This document shows, one piece after another, positions 1-34,859 of a stretch of 64,000 bases of DNA. The notes beneath the pieces were generated by a model that worked only from the letters and a program-made list of their open reading frames with translations, had not been told where the DNA came from and searched no databases. Within the stretch, counting starts at the first letter, position 1, and each line of letters opens with the position of its first letter. The stretch is taken from the NCBI RefSeq assembly GCF_018991925.1, contig NW_024732415.1:2238838-2302837 (forward strand), read 5' to 3'. This DNA is from Homarus americanus. Its lineage: Eukaryota > Arthropoda > Malacostraca > Decapoda > Nephropidae. The translations under genes and the position numbers were made by a program.

Positions 1-1422
1 CATCTTTGAAAGTGAACAACTACACATCCATAGTACAGTACTGCTGTACAGCCCTTCTGTCAGTGGGATGTTTCCCTCTACCTGAAACACACCTAACACA
101 TGCTTCTCTCCCATTAAAAAATATGACCCACATAATAACAGTATAATACTGTTATTGTGTGCTTTTCCAAATTTATACTGTAAATGGCACAAATTCCTTC
201 CTTTTCTTCAGAAACTTTTTACTCATGTTCCCCAATGCAAAACTTCAGTCACACATCCTCTTCTGAACCTACACTGGTCCTCCCCAATACCTGTACTTTC
301 TTGTATGAGCCACAGGTCTCTCAATATTGACTTTACTACTGTGTGCACTATCTCAGGCATATTTAACAGATTTATTCCTCTATACATTACTGTAGTTTTA
401 TCACCATATCTTGTATAAAGGGGAACAATATATGCTTCTTGTTATTCCCTTATTACTCTTCCTTGTCATGTATAACCTATACACTTGTCATCAATGCCAC
501 CATTTTTCTTTTCTTTCTCACCATGTCTGCAGTGATTCCATCCTTGCCTAGTTCCTTACCATTCAAATACTGTATGTGCTTGAATCCTTCCTGTCCTAAA
601 CAAGAGGTCTCTGCTTCTCTCTCGTGCTATATTCAGTAGTTCAAAATCTTTCCCATATCTCCCTTTTTCTGCCTGTATTATCCATTGTTCTCAGTTTTAA
701 CTTCTATCTACAGTGTACATCTGATCTCTCAGCTTCATACTATTAACTTCCCTCCAATACAACTTTCTGTTCTCTTATGAATATCCTTCTCTTTAAACTA
801 CTTACCGGGTATCCCTCATTATCAATCCTCTCTCTCTCTGCTTAAAATATTTATCACTTCCCCTTATCTATTCATTCCTGGCACATATAAATCTCCTATC
901 GCCTTCACTTTATTCCTCAGTTTTATGCTTTCAGTAGTTATTCCGACCTTCTGCAAGTCTCTTTTTGTTCTGCACTTTTCTCATTTCCTTGCACACATAC
1001 ATTAAAAATGAATTCAACCCTCACAATCGTATAGGGCTGATTCCCTTATATTCTGTCACTTTATCTCGACATTTCATCATGCAAGAATTCTTTCATACCC
1101 TCTTTGACTTACCCTTTCAAATAGCCCTGACTTTACATCCCTCACTAGTCTTGTCCTCATCAGAATTCTTTACCATTCAACTTTATTTTGTTTGAAGCCA
1201 GGACACTCATTACTTCAGTCACTTTATTTTTTCATTCTCATTACATTGTTGCACCGTGAAACACCCCAGTCTACTCTGCTCTTACTAATTTAAGTAACCA
1301 AACCTTGGGGTTATTTGTACATTGTGCAGGCAGTGGGATTGCTGTATCCCTTCTTAGTGGTGTATGTATAGACATTTATCTGCTGGAGGTCTATAGTGTG
1401 GTACTATTATTATTACCCACAG
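1..1422. other. Sequence upstream of first visible RNF181 exon; no gene recognised
   Basis: This AT- and pyrimidine-rich stretch holds only short open frames with no recognisable domain. The amino-terminal exons of the RING gene that begins at 1423 were not found here. They probably lie beyond the left edge, or they are short and diverged. The stretch ends in the polypyrimidine tract and AG (1421-1422) of the acceptor for exon 1423-1532, so at least its right end is intron. Confidence 0.5.
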
Positions 1423-3363
1423 GAGGCCAGTGCCCAGTGTGCCTCAAAGAATGGACTGAGGGAGAAGAAATGAAGGAATTACCATGTAAACACAAGTTCC
1501 ATCCAGCTTGCATATTACCATGGCTAGAGAAGGTAAGATTAAACTGAGGAAATTGACTTTTTGTGTGTGGCATTCACCCAATTTATACACACCTAAGTTA
1601 TGTATTGTCATTGTTTCATATCCATGGTGAATTATAATACTGCACCTTTCAGAAAACACACTACAGTACCTTTCTTGGTGGAATAACATGCAAGTCACCT
1701 AGTTCAGACTTACTGTAAGTCATACAGTGTAATTCTGAGGACAACTCCGTTATATTTCTTTTCAGACTAACTCATGCCCTATGTGCCGTTATGAGTTGCC
1801 TACAGATGACGAGGATTATGAGGAGTACAGGAGGCAGAAGGTAAGAATTATAGGCATTCCTCCTTGCCATTTCTAAATTTTTACAGGAATAGGAACTTTA
1901 TAAAGAAGCCCCATCATTTTTCTTTTGCTGTCAGGAAGCATCTTTTCAAGTAAAGAAAGTTGTGTAGACTGGGACTTAACAAGGAAGACTTTATGTCTAC
2001 AATGAAGCCATACTAAACATGATAAGCAGTGGCATTAGGAACATTTCCCATTAAGGGGGCTCCAACCTACCCAATTTGTTCTCATATTATTGAATTAGTT
2101 CCACTTCATCTTTCTTATCTGCCCCAGTTTTTGTAAATCAAATAAATTAGTCATAGTGCAGAATTCAGAATGATTCTGAAAGTGATGTGCTGAGCAGAGA
2201 ACAATGAAATGGCCAGGCTAAGAGCCAAAAAAGTGCATCTCCTTGATGATAGAGGATAATTTACAGCCAATGATAATTATAGCTCAAGAACGTATCTACC
2301 ACCAAGCCTTGCTCATATCTATATACAGTACTCTCAATTTCAAGCTGCCATTTTCCGAACATAACTTATCATTCAGGGGTGGAAAGGGTCCCTAGGTCCC
2401 CTCTACTTGGCCTTTGGAGACCTGTTGATAGAAAATGAGTTCCAGAAACCATCTCTTTTCCTTTCATGTTGTGTGAAAAGAAGGGAGGTCAAGTCATGAA
2501 ATATATTTATTAGACAAGGGCTTGAGTTAAAGAAGCATAATGAAAATACAGTCAATTCTTTTTTATTAAATTGTTCCTGTTGTTAAAATATTCAGGGGAA
2601 TACACACTGCTTAATATTACTCTTCCAATTTTCAGGTCTTTATAGAATTAGGTAATTTTGTGCATGGTCTACATAAATATGTTCAGCAACACGAGTCATG
2701 GTTCAAAACTCTCACAACACTGTTATGAATAAATGAAATACACTGTGATTCATAAGAAATCAGCACAAGCCGCAAGAAAATGTGTGGGAAATGTAAGTCA
2801 ATGTTATATCCTGGCTCCTTTAAACACAAAAGGGAGACTGGTTTGGTGACCTTGGAGCATAGTCGACAAAGTTGCCAGATCGTGCTGACTGCCAAATGTG
2901 CGTCTAGCGTTCATACACAAGAAATATATATATATTTTTTTATCAATTCATAAGCAAATTTGCATATGAAAACCTTAAAGCTATATTATATATCAAACGT
3001 AATTTTGCGTATGAAAATGCCAAGTGTTAATTCCCATTAAATCAATTGTTACTCTAATGTGTTCTTCAGAAACGCAACTACTGCATTATAGAAGAATTGA
3101 CTATTAGAATACTGTAGTGTGGCATTGGAGAATAGCATGATAAAACACTGACTTTAGTTGGAATATTTTGGTTCAATATAAATACAGTAGGAAAAGTAAT
3201 CCACAAGGAAATACACCTTTCTGATCAATAATTTTTCTCCTCTATTAGTAATTGTGAATTATTTTTATGTATCAAGCTAATGACATCGTTTCCTTTTCTT
3301 CAGAAACGGGCAAAGGATCGTGAAGCAGAAATAGAGATGCTTCATCACTCAATGTTTTCCTAG
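1423..3363 (+). CDS. RNF181: E3 ubiquitin-protein ligase RNF181, C-terminal three exons (partial)
   Basis: Three exons are visible: 1423-1532, 1766-1840 and 3304-3363 (TAG at 3361-3363). Each internal junction is GT-AG and in phase, with donors GTAAGA at 1533 and 1841 and acceptors TTTTCAG and TTCTTCAG. The first exon carries the first part of a RING-H2 finger: CPVC, then [16 protein letters not shown]. The second completes it with [20 protein letters not shown]. Cys/His spacing is C-x2-C...C-x-H-x2-H-x2-C...C-x2-C, binding two zincs. The block CILPWL...[14 protein letters not shown] followed by a basic tail ending in HxxMxS is typical of RNF181, a small E3 ligase that transfers ubiquitin from an E2 to substrate. 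The N-terminal half is missing, being outside the window or unrecognised. The gene converges on POLRMT, which ends at 8542 on the other strand. RNF126/RNF115-type ligases have similar RINGs but lack this C-terminal tail. Confidence 0.9.
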
Positions 3364-3453
3364 CAAGATACCGGTATTGCATTTATTGATTTTTTTTTTA
3401 TTTTATAATGAGGATTCAATTTCATAGCAATGTTTAAGTGACAAAAACATCTG

Positions 3454-3459
3454 AATAAA
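3454..3459 (+). terminator. Candidate poly(A) signal for RNF181
   Basis: An AATAAA hexamer lies about 90 nt after the RNF181 stop codon, the first in the presumed 3' UTR. Its position is plausible but no cleavage-site evidence can be seen in sequence alone. Confidence 0.4.
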
Positions 3460-4232
3460 TCATCAAAAGTATTAAAGACTATTAAGCACCCAACCTGAGC
3501 TGTGGAGAGAGAATAGAGAGCATGGCCTTTTAAATAACTTGATTCCATTGTTATTGTATAAAGAGATGCTCTATACATTTTTATCTCAAGATAAATATGT
3601 AGTAATTTGAACTAAAGTATATTATATAATTGATATTGATTTATATGTTTTTCTTCACCATTGCTCATCATGACAAGATACTGTACAATATATCTTTCAC
3701 ATACACCAAATCACTCCTTCACCCATCACTTGGATATGAAGCTTAAACACTTTGAACACATATAACATCAATTGTGTAAACACTTCCAACAATGTTCATT
3801 GACTGAATGATAACTAATGGTTATTCATTCAATTTCTATAGGGTAGTTTATATTTTTAATCATCTCATATGACTTTATCCAACCACCCCATAACTATTAA
3901 GATGATATAAGCCTAAACTTGGGATATCATTCACTTTGAACAGTCATCTTTGTTTGGGTAACCAGCTGTAAGTCAAAAACCTAAATGATTTGTTGGTAGA
4001 CCACCTTACTTACTTTAATGTCAGGAGGCAGTAGGTTGAGGTTGATCAGTGCAAAGTCGCCCATTAGGTCTCTTAACACCAACAGTGATGACCAATAAAC
4101 TCTTCATAGTGGTCAGGTTGCATTCCATGGAAACAGAGTGCTGTGTGAGACAGTGCTGTAAGAGTTCATTATAAGCAGTGGCATAGATTTGTTGTGATTG
4201 AAGGGGGAGGTGACTTCCGAGACCTGGAGATA
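3460..4232. other. Intergenic AT-rich sequence
   Basis: No gene, RNA or repeat is recognised. Short open frames on both strands lack family features. Confidence 0.5.
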
Positions 4233-5383
4233 CCGTATATTGCGGCTTATAAGTCGACTTTTGAAGATCCAATTTTTTTTATCAAAACTAGGGGTCATCT
4301 CGTATGACAGGTATAAAATGTCAACCTTTAAGTACGCTCCACCACTAGCATCAGATTATCACTTTACCTTACTGGTAGGTCTCAGTTACTTAATTTCCCG
4401 CACTCAAAAAAACAAGTTTTACCTAATTGTAGCATTTTTCCAGAAGGGTAACTGTTACTCAACTCGGCCAAAGGTCAGTCTTTACACTAGTCATACCGAC
4501 ACCTTTCAAAACATTAAAATATCTTTAGGTGTTAACTACGGTTTCTTACAAACAAACGTTACTAGGGCAGTTACTTGTAATATTTGTTGTTAAATTGTTA
4601 AAAAATGCCGTTACAGTATGTTCATGTAATGCACCTGGATTTTGTAAACATTTACACGAATGTTTTGTAAAGTTGTAAACAGCTGGCTGGCCTGCAGCAA
4701 GTGTTGCCAACACTTATACCACTAACAGAGACTGTAGACTTTGTTTGCTTGATGCCAACGCAGTGTGCTACCATTAATAATATAACGTACTGCTAATTGA
4801 ATGTTTTAAATTAGGAATCCAATATTTACTTTATGTTTAATCAACTTTTATATTTTATTGTTTTAAGTGAAATCATGTAACCTTTCTTAATCATGTAATC
4901 CTGTACCAAGAGTTTGTGTGCTTGTTGCCATATACTGCTAGTACTACCATATACAGTACTGTCAATATAATGTACAACATGCTTTGCTCATATTTAATAA
5001 TAAACTATCATTATGAGTAAATTGTCATTACTCACCTTTTGTACAGTACTGTATCTTAAATATTTTTCCAGTTGTGGGAACTTTGTTGTTGTGATTTGTT
5101 CACACCACATTTGTGTGCTCCAGTAATGTTTATTTGTAAGAAAACTGTAGTTAATACCAAAGGTATTTTAACATTTTGAAAATTCTACAATTAGGTAAAA
5201 CTTGTTTGCGAGTGCTATTAAAACGTAAATGTTGGTAAGTTTAGCTGACACCGAGGATGTAGCTTTCAAATTGCAGTTTCGGGCATCGACTTATTTACCA
5301 GGTAAGGCCTAGATCAACCATTTCAGTTGAAATAATTCAGGTCATCTTATACACCAGGTCAACTTATATGCCGTAATATACGG
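4233..5383. mobile_element. Non-autonomous DNA transposon with TA flanks (Tc1/mariner-pogo type)
   Basis: The left end CCGTATATTGCGGCTTATAA matches the reverse complement of the right end, CCGTATATTACGGCATATAA, with two mismatches in 20 bases. Similarity continues weakly inward (AAGTCGAC against AAGTTGAC). Both ends are flanked by TA (4231-4232 and 5384-5385), the target duplication of the Tc1/mariner superfamily. The roughly 1.15 kb between has no transposase frame, so this is a deletion derivative or large MITE. It sits between the convergent RNF181 and POLRMT 3' ends. Confidence 0.75.
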
Positions 5384-5757
5384 TATACAAATACTGTATG
5401 TCTGTAAACATAATCATAAAATTCATCTTTTTAGAAAGAATAATACTTCTTACAGAAATAGTTTGGTTGTTTCTTACTTTACAATCTGAAATTTTTGTGA
5501 ACTGCCCTATTATATATGACCCAACAGGTTGACCCATGGTGCCAACTTTAAAATTTTTGTCAACTCTTGTGACTGGAAGCGGGTTGACCCCGATGTCACT
5601 AGCTGTCACATTTCAGAGGATGTGACTTATGATGACATTCAAGAAGTTATTCTAACTGACCTCACTGTCAGGATTAAATTTAAAATTAAAACTGAACATT
5701 AACCTCATACTACCCTCTCTCAGAATGATTTAAACATCAACACAGAAAAATGATAAC

Positions 5758-5791
<34 letters not shown>

Positions 5792-6193
5792 GTAGGGAGG
5801 CTGATAATACAGGAAATCCCCCAATTCAACTGTAGTGGGAGATGCATCCCCCTCCCATGATATATGCCCCTGATTATAACATTGTTCAAATTGAGATGTG
5901 TTCCAAGCAGTGCTATTTCTTACATGCAAGTGATTTATTGAGGTATCAGAAGTAGCACTAATAATGATATTGCAAACATGATAAATGTATAGAAATAATT
6001 TATAAAAAAAAAAAAATATTTTTTAATAAAAATTAAAGGAACAAAATAAATAAAATGCACACTGTACTCACTAGTTCATTCAGTTGGTGCTTGCACATAT
6101 TTACCATCATCTGCCATCACTCCTTCATGGCAATAGTGAGAACAAGATGGATGGAGCTACTGCTGGGAGGATGGGCCAAGTTGTCGCTCATAC
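5384..6193. other. Intergenic, with short TA microsatellite at 5760-5788
   Basis: A perfect TA run of about 30 bases is present, and poly-A/T stretches near 6000-6030. No gene is recognised. Confidence 0.5.
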
Positions 6194-6700
6194 TCAAACT
6201 ATTGGCCATTTGAAGTGGGCAGCTAAGGTAGACTGCCTTGCTTGCCATTTTTTCTCATGCAGCATTTCCTGGTAGCAAAAGATGCCTACCAGAACACATC
6301 CCCTGACAATGCAGTTGTGTTCCCAGTAAGGGTCATTGTTTGACAACATATTAAGGTCCTCATTAATCTTGGCAATGGCTTTGGACAGCAGGGATGGCTT
6401 CAAGTTCTTTGGTGGTGCTTTTTTTTTTCCTCCATTATCTTCCTTCTTTTCCACAGCATTCAGTTTTTCTAGCTCCTCTGGCCATACCTTGCACTGTTCA
6501 TATGCAGCTGCTGGTGACTTCCTTCCATGAAGCACTGATGTTTTTAATTGCCTTCAGTATGTTGTAGGACTTCCAAAAATCCTTGAGTGACAGGACCTTG
6601 GCCTAACATAAAAGTCCAACAGCTGCTTGAATTAATACTTCAGGATAAAAACTTGACACAAACCACTGTTGAAAGATGTAATCTATAACCCATGCATTTG
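6194..6700 (-). pseudogene. Decayed Tigger/jerky-type DDE transposase fragment
   Basis: Reading the minus strand from about 6700 downward gives pieces resembling the C-terminal part of pogo/Tigger (jerky-like) transposases. They are a WVIDYIFQQWFVSSFYPEV-like block, then, after a deletion and frame changes, LKDFWKSYNILKAIKNI, and a tail with CYQEMLHEKKWQARQST. In that family these correspond to the segment before the LLLLDNAP catalytic block, the linker after it, and the C-terminus. The catalytic Asp block itself is lost. Stops and frameshifts make this a non-functional relic. It may be related to the TA-flanked elements nearby, but no matching terminal repeats could be assigned to it. Confidence 0.6.
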
Positions 6701-8329
6701 TCAGTGTACAGCTCTGACAAAACAGGAGAGTGCTGCATGTATAGTGTTCCTACACACATGATTTTTTATTTTAATATAAATATAAACCATGAACAGTATA
6801 TAAAAATATGTCCCGGATGAAGGGCGCTATAAGGGGGTATGTGTATTCTTTGAAGGAATCTCTCAGTAGTCTCCCCATTTGCAAACTATACCTCCCACAC
6901 CACCAGCACTATCTAATACACAAACAACAGAGAGAGGTTGAGCAAACAAAATAAGGTAGTTTTCAGTTTATGTTGGTAGAACAAATATAACCCATTCTGT
7001 AAACAAATATCAAAATATTTACATATTGTAATACCAAACACCTGCTTTGACTAGAGTTACTTTACTTCATAACACAAAGGAAGCTTTTAGCACCACTTAC
7101 TAAAGGCTGAGGCAACCATCAGTGTATTACTGTACTTAATGCAACTTTTCTACAAAATTATAAACTAACCTCTACTAGTCTTCCTTCACAAATTTATTAT
7201 TCTAACATGGAAAAAAAAAATATATATTGTACATACATACATTTTGAGAACCTAACCCCCACAAATTTTGGGGGGCCGCTATATACTGCACACACACTGT
7301 ATAAAAAGGGGAATATAAATTGTTTTCCAAATTAAAAAGTAATTTCACTACCACTAACAATGGACATAATACAATTCAGGGTTTTTTATTTTTATATAAG
7401 TGTATTATTGAAAATAATTTAACTTTGAATTTTTTTTCTATTTGCTATTGCAAACAATAGCTTAACTTTTAACAACTATTTACATACAATATATACATTT
7501 TATACATTTATATAAACAAAATTATCTCTGCATTAAATTTTAAACAAGCAGAATTTTCTTATGTACCTCAGTGACAGCATATGGCTCATACCGTACTGTA
7601 CTGCCAGAAACCCATCCCAAGAGCAACACTTGGAAGTTTTACACAAAAGAATTCTGCATGGTGCTATAGCTATCAAAAGAGCAAAGTGGCTAAATATAAC
7701 CACAATGTGAAATGTATTAAAATGTAAAAATGATGATGATGATGACCTTAACAACTGCCAGGAACACTGTTGAAAAGGAGACCTAGGTGAGTAGGAAATG
7801 AAGTTAAAAACAGAGGATATCAGGGAACACTACTGAACTACAGACACTGTTGCACAGGGGGGGGGGGGTTGAATGCATAAAGAACAGAGGACACACCCTA
7901 CGAGATTACCCCTGAAAAGATTTACAAACGACTGAACTCATCCTTTACAGTCTTTTATGTAAGAAAAACAACAAAAATGGAGCGATGAGACAAACAAGTA
8001 GGTTTTATAGGCTTAAATCTTAAATAGCTGATCCTTGACCTTTAACTTTCAGAAATGGAATCATCAAAACTTTCTATAACTTAGTTTGGAAATGTTTGTA
8101 ATACCCTAGATTTTTACCCTGAGAACATACTATATTATATGTTTGCCAGTTACTAATGCTATTTTCTGACTGGCTGTTCAAAATTCACACAGGAACTATG
8201 CAGTAAGTCCAACAATCACCGGCATATACCATCTAGGATAGACTTCTAAAAAATTAAGAATAATTTTTTTGCTACTATTTATATAGCAAATTACTCCAGC
8301 AACCTATTAGCAATAAATATAAATTTAGT
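6701..8329. other. Intergenic AT-rich sequence downstream of POLRMT
   Basis: A/T-rich, with a poly-G run at about 7857-7868 and no recognisable coding sequence. It contains the presumed end of the POLRMT 3' UTR near its right side. Confidence 0.5.
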
Positions 8330-8335
8330 TTTATT
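8330..8335 (-). terminator. Candidate poly(A) signal for POLRMT
   Basis: AATAAA on the minus strand lies about 207 nt past the POLRMT stop. It is plausible by position only. Confidence 0.35.
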
Positions 8336-8541
8336 TGCTAAGATTTTTTATAGTTTCTTTGTTAATTTTAATATCATAAAATGAAGCATTACAGAACTAA
8401 AAATTCAAGCCATTATGTGCCTTTATGTTTACTTGAATTTAAAGAAATCATACGGCCTTCAGGAGTTATGATATCCCTGACAACACACAAGAAAACATGA
8501 AAATGATGTTGGATGATAACTTTTAGTTAAAAGATATAACA

Positions 8542-30796
<22,255 letters not shown>

Positions 30797-31049
30797 CCGT
30801 TATTGAGCATGTACAGTACCAAGCTTAATTCTGTTAATGGAAAAAGTAAAATTTTATCAGTTTCAGTAACCCTTATTTTAAATATGACTTTCAGTTATGA
30901 ATCAACAAAATAGTAGACAACAAATTACGTACAGTGTATACGACAAGATATACCTTCACTATAACGCTCATTGCTTAATTAGCTAAGACTGTCACTGGCC
31001 AGGAAGCCTAACAAGTTTTATTTCTAAAACACTGTCACTAAGTCACACT

Positions 31050-32242
31050 ATAACAGCGTGTAACGATAGGCGCAGCTATACATTGCTCACCGCACTAGCA
31101 AATTTTTTCATGAAATCTCTGTTTGTACACAGACCAGTCAGGAGCACCTGTTTTATCCTTCTTTTTCTGGCCAGGAATCATAGGACGCTCAGACGAGTAT
31201 CAGAGAGAGTAATACCAACCCCAGTCACAGCCACCGTGAGCCGGTCATCACAGACTACCTCTGCCAGGGGTGTCCGGTGTTTGGAGACGATCACATTAAT
31301 GTATGATGACAGACAACCTCTCTGTCATGGCAGCTCATCGCCACATAGCTGCCAAGGGCATCTGTACAAGCCCCATTGTTCTCGCAACAAGCTGGGGAGT
31401 TTGTCAGCTAGTTTCGTGCCTCCACCAGTACAGCACAAGGGGGCAGGTCAGGTATGCCTTTAATGGTGCTCCATTGTTCACCAATCCTCGTTAGCAAACA
31501 CTGAGACATCGTCATGCGTGAAAAATTCCCTGACAAATTTACGTCTGCAACTCTGCATTCAGGTACTGCTGCAGTGTTGCAACCCCACTACTGACCTGGT
31601 GTCTTCGATGATACTTTCTTGTTCGGGTTACAAGAACTGTTGCAGCAACTCTGTAGAAGGCATGATAATTTCTTGCTTGACAGCTTGTAGATCTCGCCGG
31701 TTAATGTTACATGATAGAGCCACACCTTCCTCTCTCCAGGAAAAGCCATATTACAGCATATGTGAAATGAAGCTTTGTAGATGCACCCTCCATAATAGTA
31801 AGAACGTTTGGGGCAGACAGGTGGCTATCTCGCAGCTGCAGTTAGAGTTCCTATATATTGATGTCTCTCATTGTGGCAGATAGCCAAACCTGTCTATCCG
31901 ATAACTTCCAAATACAAAGAAATACAGCAGCTTCATATTTTCTTTAACTGGACGATCTTGCCGTAGCCATTTGTTCCCAGATGGCGGTACAGCCAGGCAG
32001 GTTGAGCAAGACTGCACCGATCAGCGTCAGTTGAGGCTGTGCAAAGTGAACTTCATGATGAGAAAATTGTTTAACCACGCCAGGCCTCTCCTTCTCTGAC
32101 CTCAGCATTATCTAGTTATTATATATCTTATTTGTATCACTTATGTTACTTGTATATTATTTGTAATTCGAAACCCATTCCCCAAATATGTAACTGTATA
32201 TTTTCAGCCTTCTGGCTGCCAAGCTCTTTCAATAAACCGTTA

Positions 32243-32279
<37 letters not shown>

Positions 32280-32850
32280 GCGATGACTGAAAGAATATTT
32301 GTTTTCCAAACGCTGAGCTCTGGCAACTATTTATAACAGATTCAATAGCCAAATGTGACTGACGAGCAACGCATCAGTGAGTGAAAACTTATCGATCAAG
32401 ATCCTCACTTAACCATTGTGTTGACCTGTACTGGCTGCTTCCCCATCAGCGGTGACACCAAGCAGTTTCTGAGTCCCCAGTACTGTAATGTTGAGAGCTT
32501 CTTCTGCAATGTGTAGGTAGGACCCACAGTGCCTGCAGACACAGTTACTCGTCCATTACCATTAGTCAGCCTCACACCGATATACAGTGCATGTGGTCCA
32601 AAATCTGCCACAGCTGTCATTAATTTGTGAGTTATTCATTAAACAATCATTAAAGGTTTGGTGGAGTCGTTCACGTTCCAGCTCTAATAATAACTCCTGC
32701 CACGTGTCGGTAAAAATGGGATCACTGGAATGAAGTTCAATAGGTTAAGGAATGTATGGTACGTGTGCTACATCCGGCCCATACCAGACAGTACAGCGAG
32801 GAGGTGTGTTGACGCCTACATTGTCAGAAGTCGTGACCTCATAGACAACT
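31050..32850. pseudogene. Unassigned coding-like block, probably decayed
   Basis: This stretch is richer in GC and longer open frames than its flanks (for example + 31083-31463 and 31518-31883, - 32405-32620). Frames are broken by stops and change strand, and no domain was recognised. On the minus strand the 32405-32850 part has a coding-like look preceded by a TTTCAG acceptor-like sequence. It may be an old insertion (transposon or viral) or a degraded host gene; the sequence does not decide. An ATT microsatellite (32242-32279) lies within it. Confidence 0.3.
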
Positions 32851-32980
32851 GAAATACACACACAAACTTAACCTAAATCAATCAATACAGTATAAGTTTT
32901 ACCCACACTCTTATATATTATTATCTCTGCCTGGCGTCATAACACAAGAGATAAATAAATAACTTCAGTGGTCATCTTTC

Positions 32981-33080
32981 TAAATAAAATCAACATCTAT
33001 AACATTAATAAATTCTAAATAAAATCAACATCTATAACACCAATAAATTCTAAATTAACCAACATCTATAATAATTAACA
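32981..33080. repeat. 39-bp tandem repeat
   Basis: About two and a half copies of a unit with AAATCAACATCTATAACA and AATAAATTCTA. Confidence 0.8.
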
Positions 33081-33276
33081 TACGATAAGTTGCAAAATAA
33101 ACAAAAAAAATAAATAAACACAACGTAATTTATTTCCAAAAGCGGACGTGGAAAAACCCGGATTTAAACAACGTATATAATACTGTCCGGGGATATTCCC
33201 TTCACAGCCACTGCCATTTCCGAACTGATTTCCTTTACCTCATTTCTAGGACAGTCTCACCTATCCTAGTTTAATG

Positions 33277-33281
<5 letters not shown>

Positions 33282-33355
<74 letters not shown>
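33282..33355. repeat. (GA)n microsatellite
   Basis: An uninterrupted GA run of about 74 bases. Confidence 0.95.
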
Positions 33356-33358
<3 letters not shown>

Positions 33359-33867
33359 GAACCTAAATGTATGGACAAAATAGAATCTAAGTAAAACAAT
33401 AAAATTAAATAGGTTGTGTTGAAGCCTATAATTTCAGCTGAAGCAAAATAATAGTGGAAGCAATCGGCTCAAGCAATGATATATTCTCAGGTTAATAAAA
33501 CATACGGCAGTAACTATGTAATGACTTAGTACCTAAATAAAGTCATGGTTATTGAGACATGACCTACATACAGACAGGCATGGTAGGTGGTTATATGTTA
33601 AAATAACTTATATATTATACCTAACAGTACCAATAACTGATCTTCAATGTCTTCCATGAATTATTAAAAAAAAAAAGTTGACGTAATCCAGAACGTGAGA
33701 TAATTAACACATATATTTCCTAATTACTTAAAAATTACACTTAATAACACACATTTTAAGTTATAATTATGTTACTTTCATCTTCACATCATTACGGGGA
33801 AACACTATTAGTAGAACCTGTTATTCGGAATGTGATTAGAGAGAGAACCTATAGGGGGGAGGGGAAC

Positions 33868-34475
33868 TGGTAGTGTAGGTGGTAGTGGTGGTGGTGGTAG
33901 TGGTGGTGGTGGTGGTAGTGATGGTGGTGGTGGTGGTAGTGGTAGTGGTGGTGGTGGTGGTAGTGGTAGTGGTGGTGGTGGTGGTGGTGATGGTAATAGA
34001 CGTATCCCGCATGCAAGATAACTCCGTTCTCCTAACCTTTAATACTTAACGAGGTTCTTACAAAAATTCTCCATCCCATGACTAGTTCTCAAGAGCCGAC
34101 CCCTGCAGGAGAACATAGATGATCCAGGAGGGAGATAAATAGATGCTGGGAGAAAGATGCGGTGGAGTGTGGAATGTATAATAAGGAAGAAGAGAAGGAC
34201 GATGGAAGAGATAAGGAGGATGAAGAGGAGGATGAGGGGGAGGGTGTTTAGAAGGACAAAGGAAGAAAGAACACTAAGAAGGCAGGTGAAGAAAGAAAGA
34301 GGAGGGGACAGGGAGGTGGTTAAGCGGGGTGGTAGGAGGAGGTGGGGGGGAGGGGAGGGGCTAAGCGGGGTGGTAGTAGGTAGTAGGAGGAGGAAGGAGG
34401 TAGGAGTAGGGAGGAGGTCGGGCTGGTTCTGGAAGTGGTGGTGGTGGTGGTGGTGGAGGGGAGGTCCGAGGTAGC
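33868..34475. repeat. GGT-rich and purine-rich low-complexity block
   Basis: (GGT)n/(GGTAGT)n at 33868-33994 is followed by GA/GGA-rich, strongly strand-asymmetric sequence to about 34475 with a second GGT run near 34436. Open frames on both strands here are composition artefacts. Confidence 0.85.
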
Positions 34476-34688
34476 TGCTACACCAGTCCACTGCCTCCGC
34501 CTCCAGACAGTCTTGGGCAGGTCGCCGCCTTGAGCACACGTATCCCACCTACAGTATACCCAGTGCTTGTGTATAGTGGGGGGTGGGAAAACCTCAACTG
34601 AGCGGTTACGTATACACAGAGAACGACGCGTACATGGGGAAACAGACACAGCGACACACCCCTCACTGGATATTACGACGCTAAGGAA

Positions 34689-34785
34689 CCACCACCAGCA
34701 GCAGGAGGCAGGGCACCACCATCACCAGCAGCAGGAGGCAGGGCACCACCATCACCAGCAGCAGGAGGCAGGGCACCACCATCAC
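34689..34785 (+). repeat. 30-bp tandem repeat just upstream of candidate start codon
   Basis: Three copies of a 30-bp unit, each with CAGCAGCAGGAGGCAGGG and CACCACCAT. They lie in an open + frame (34567-34815) that would encode HHHHQQQEAG repeats. They are about 55-150 bp before the ATG at 34840, so they may be 5' UTR rather than protein. Confidence 0.8.
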
Positions 34786-34839
34786 CCACTACGAGTTCTA
34801 AGTTCGGCGCCGTAGGATTGTTGAGACTTCAGCGCTATC

Positions 34840-34845
34840 ATGGCG
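34840..34845 (+). CDS. Candidate first coding exon (ATG GCG, then GTACGT donor)
   Basis: ATGGCG is followed directly by a good donor, GTACGT, in a locally GC- and CpG-richer, less repetitive segment (34480-34845). A two-codon first exon is common in animal genes but cannot be assigned without transcript data. It ends in phase 0, as does the candidate at 61780. The downstream minisatellite would be intronic. Confidence 0.25.
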
Positions 34846-34859
34846 GTACGTGCCCTTCT

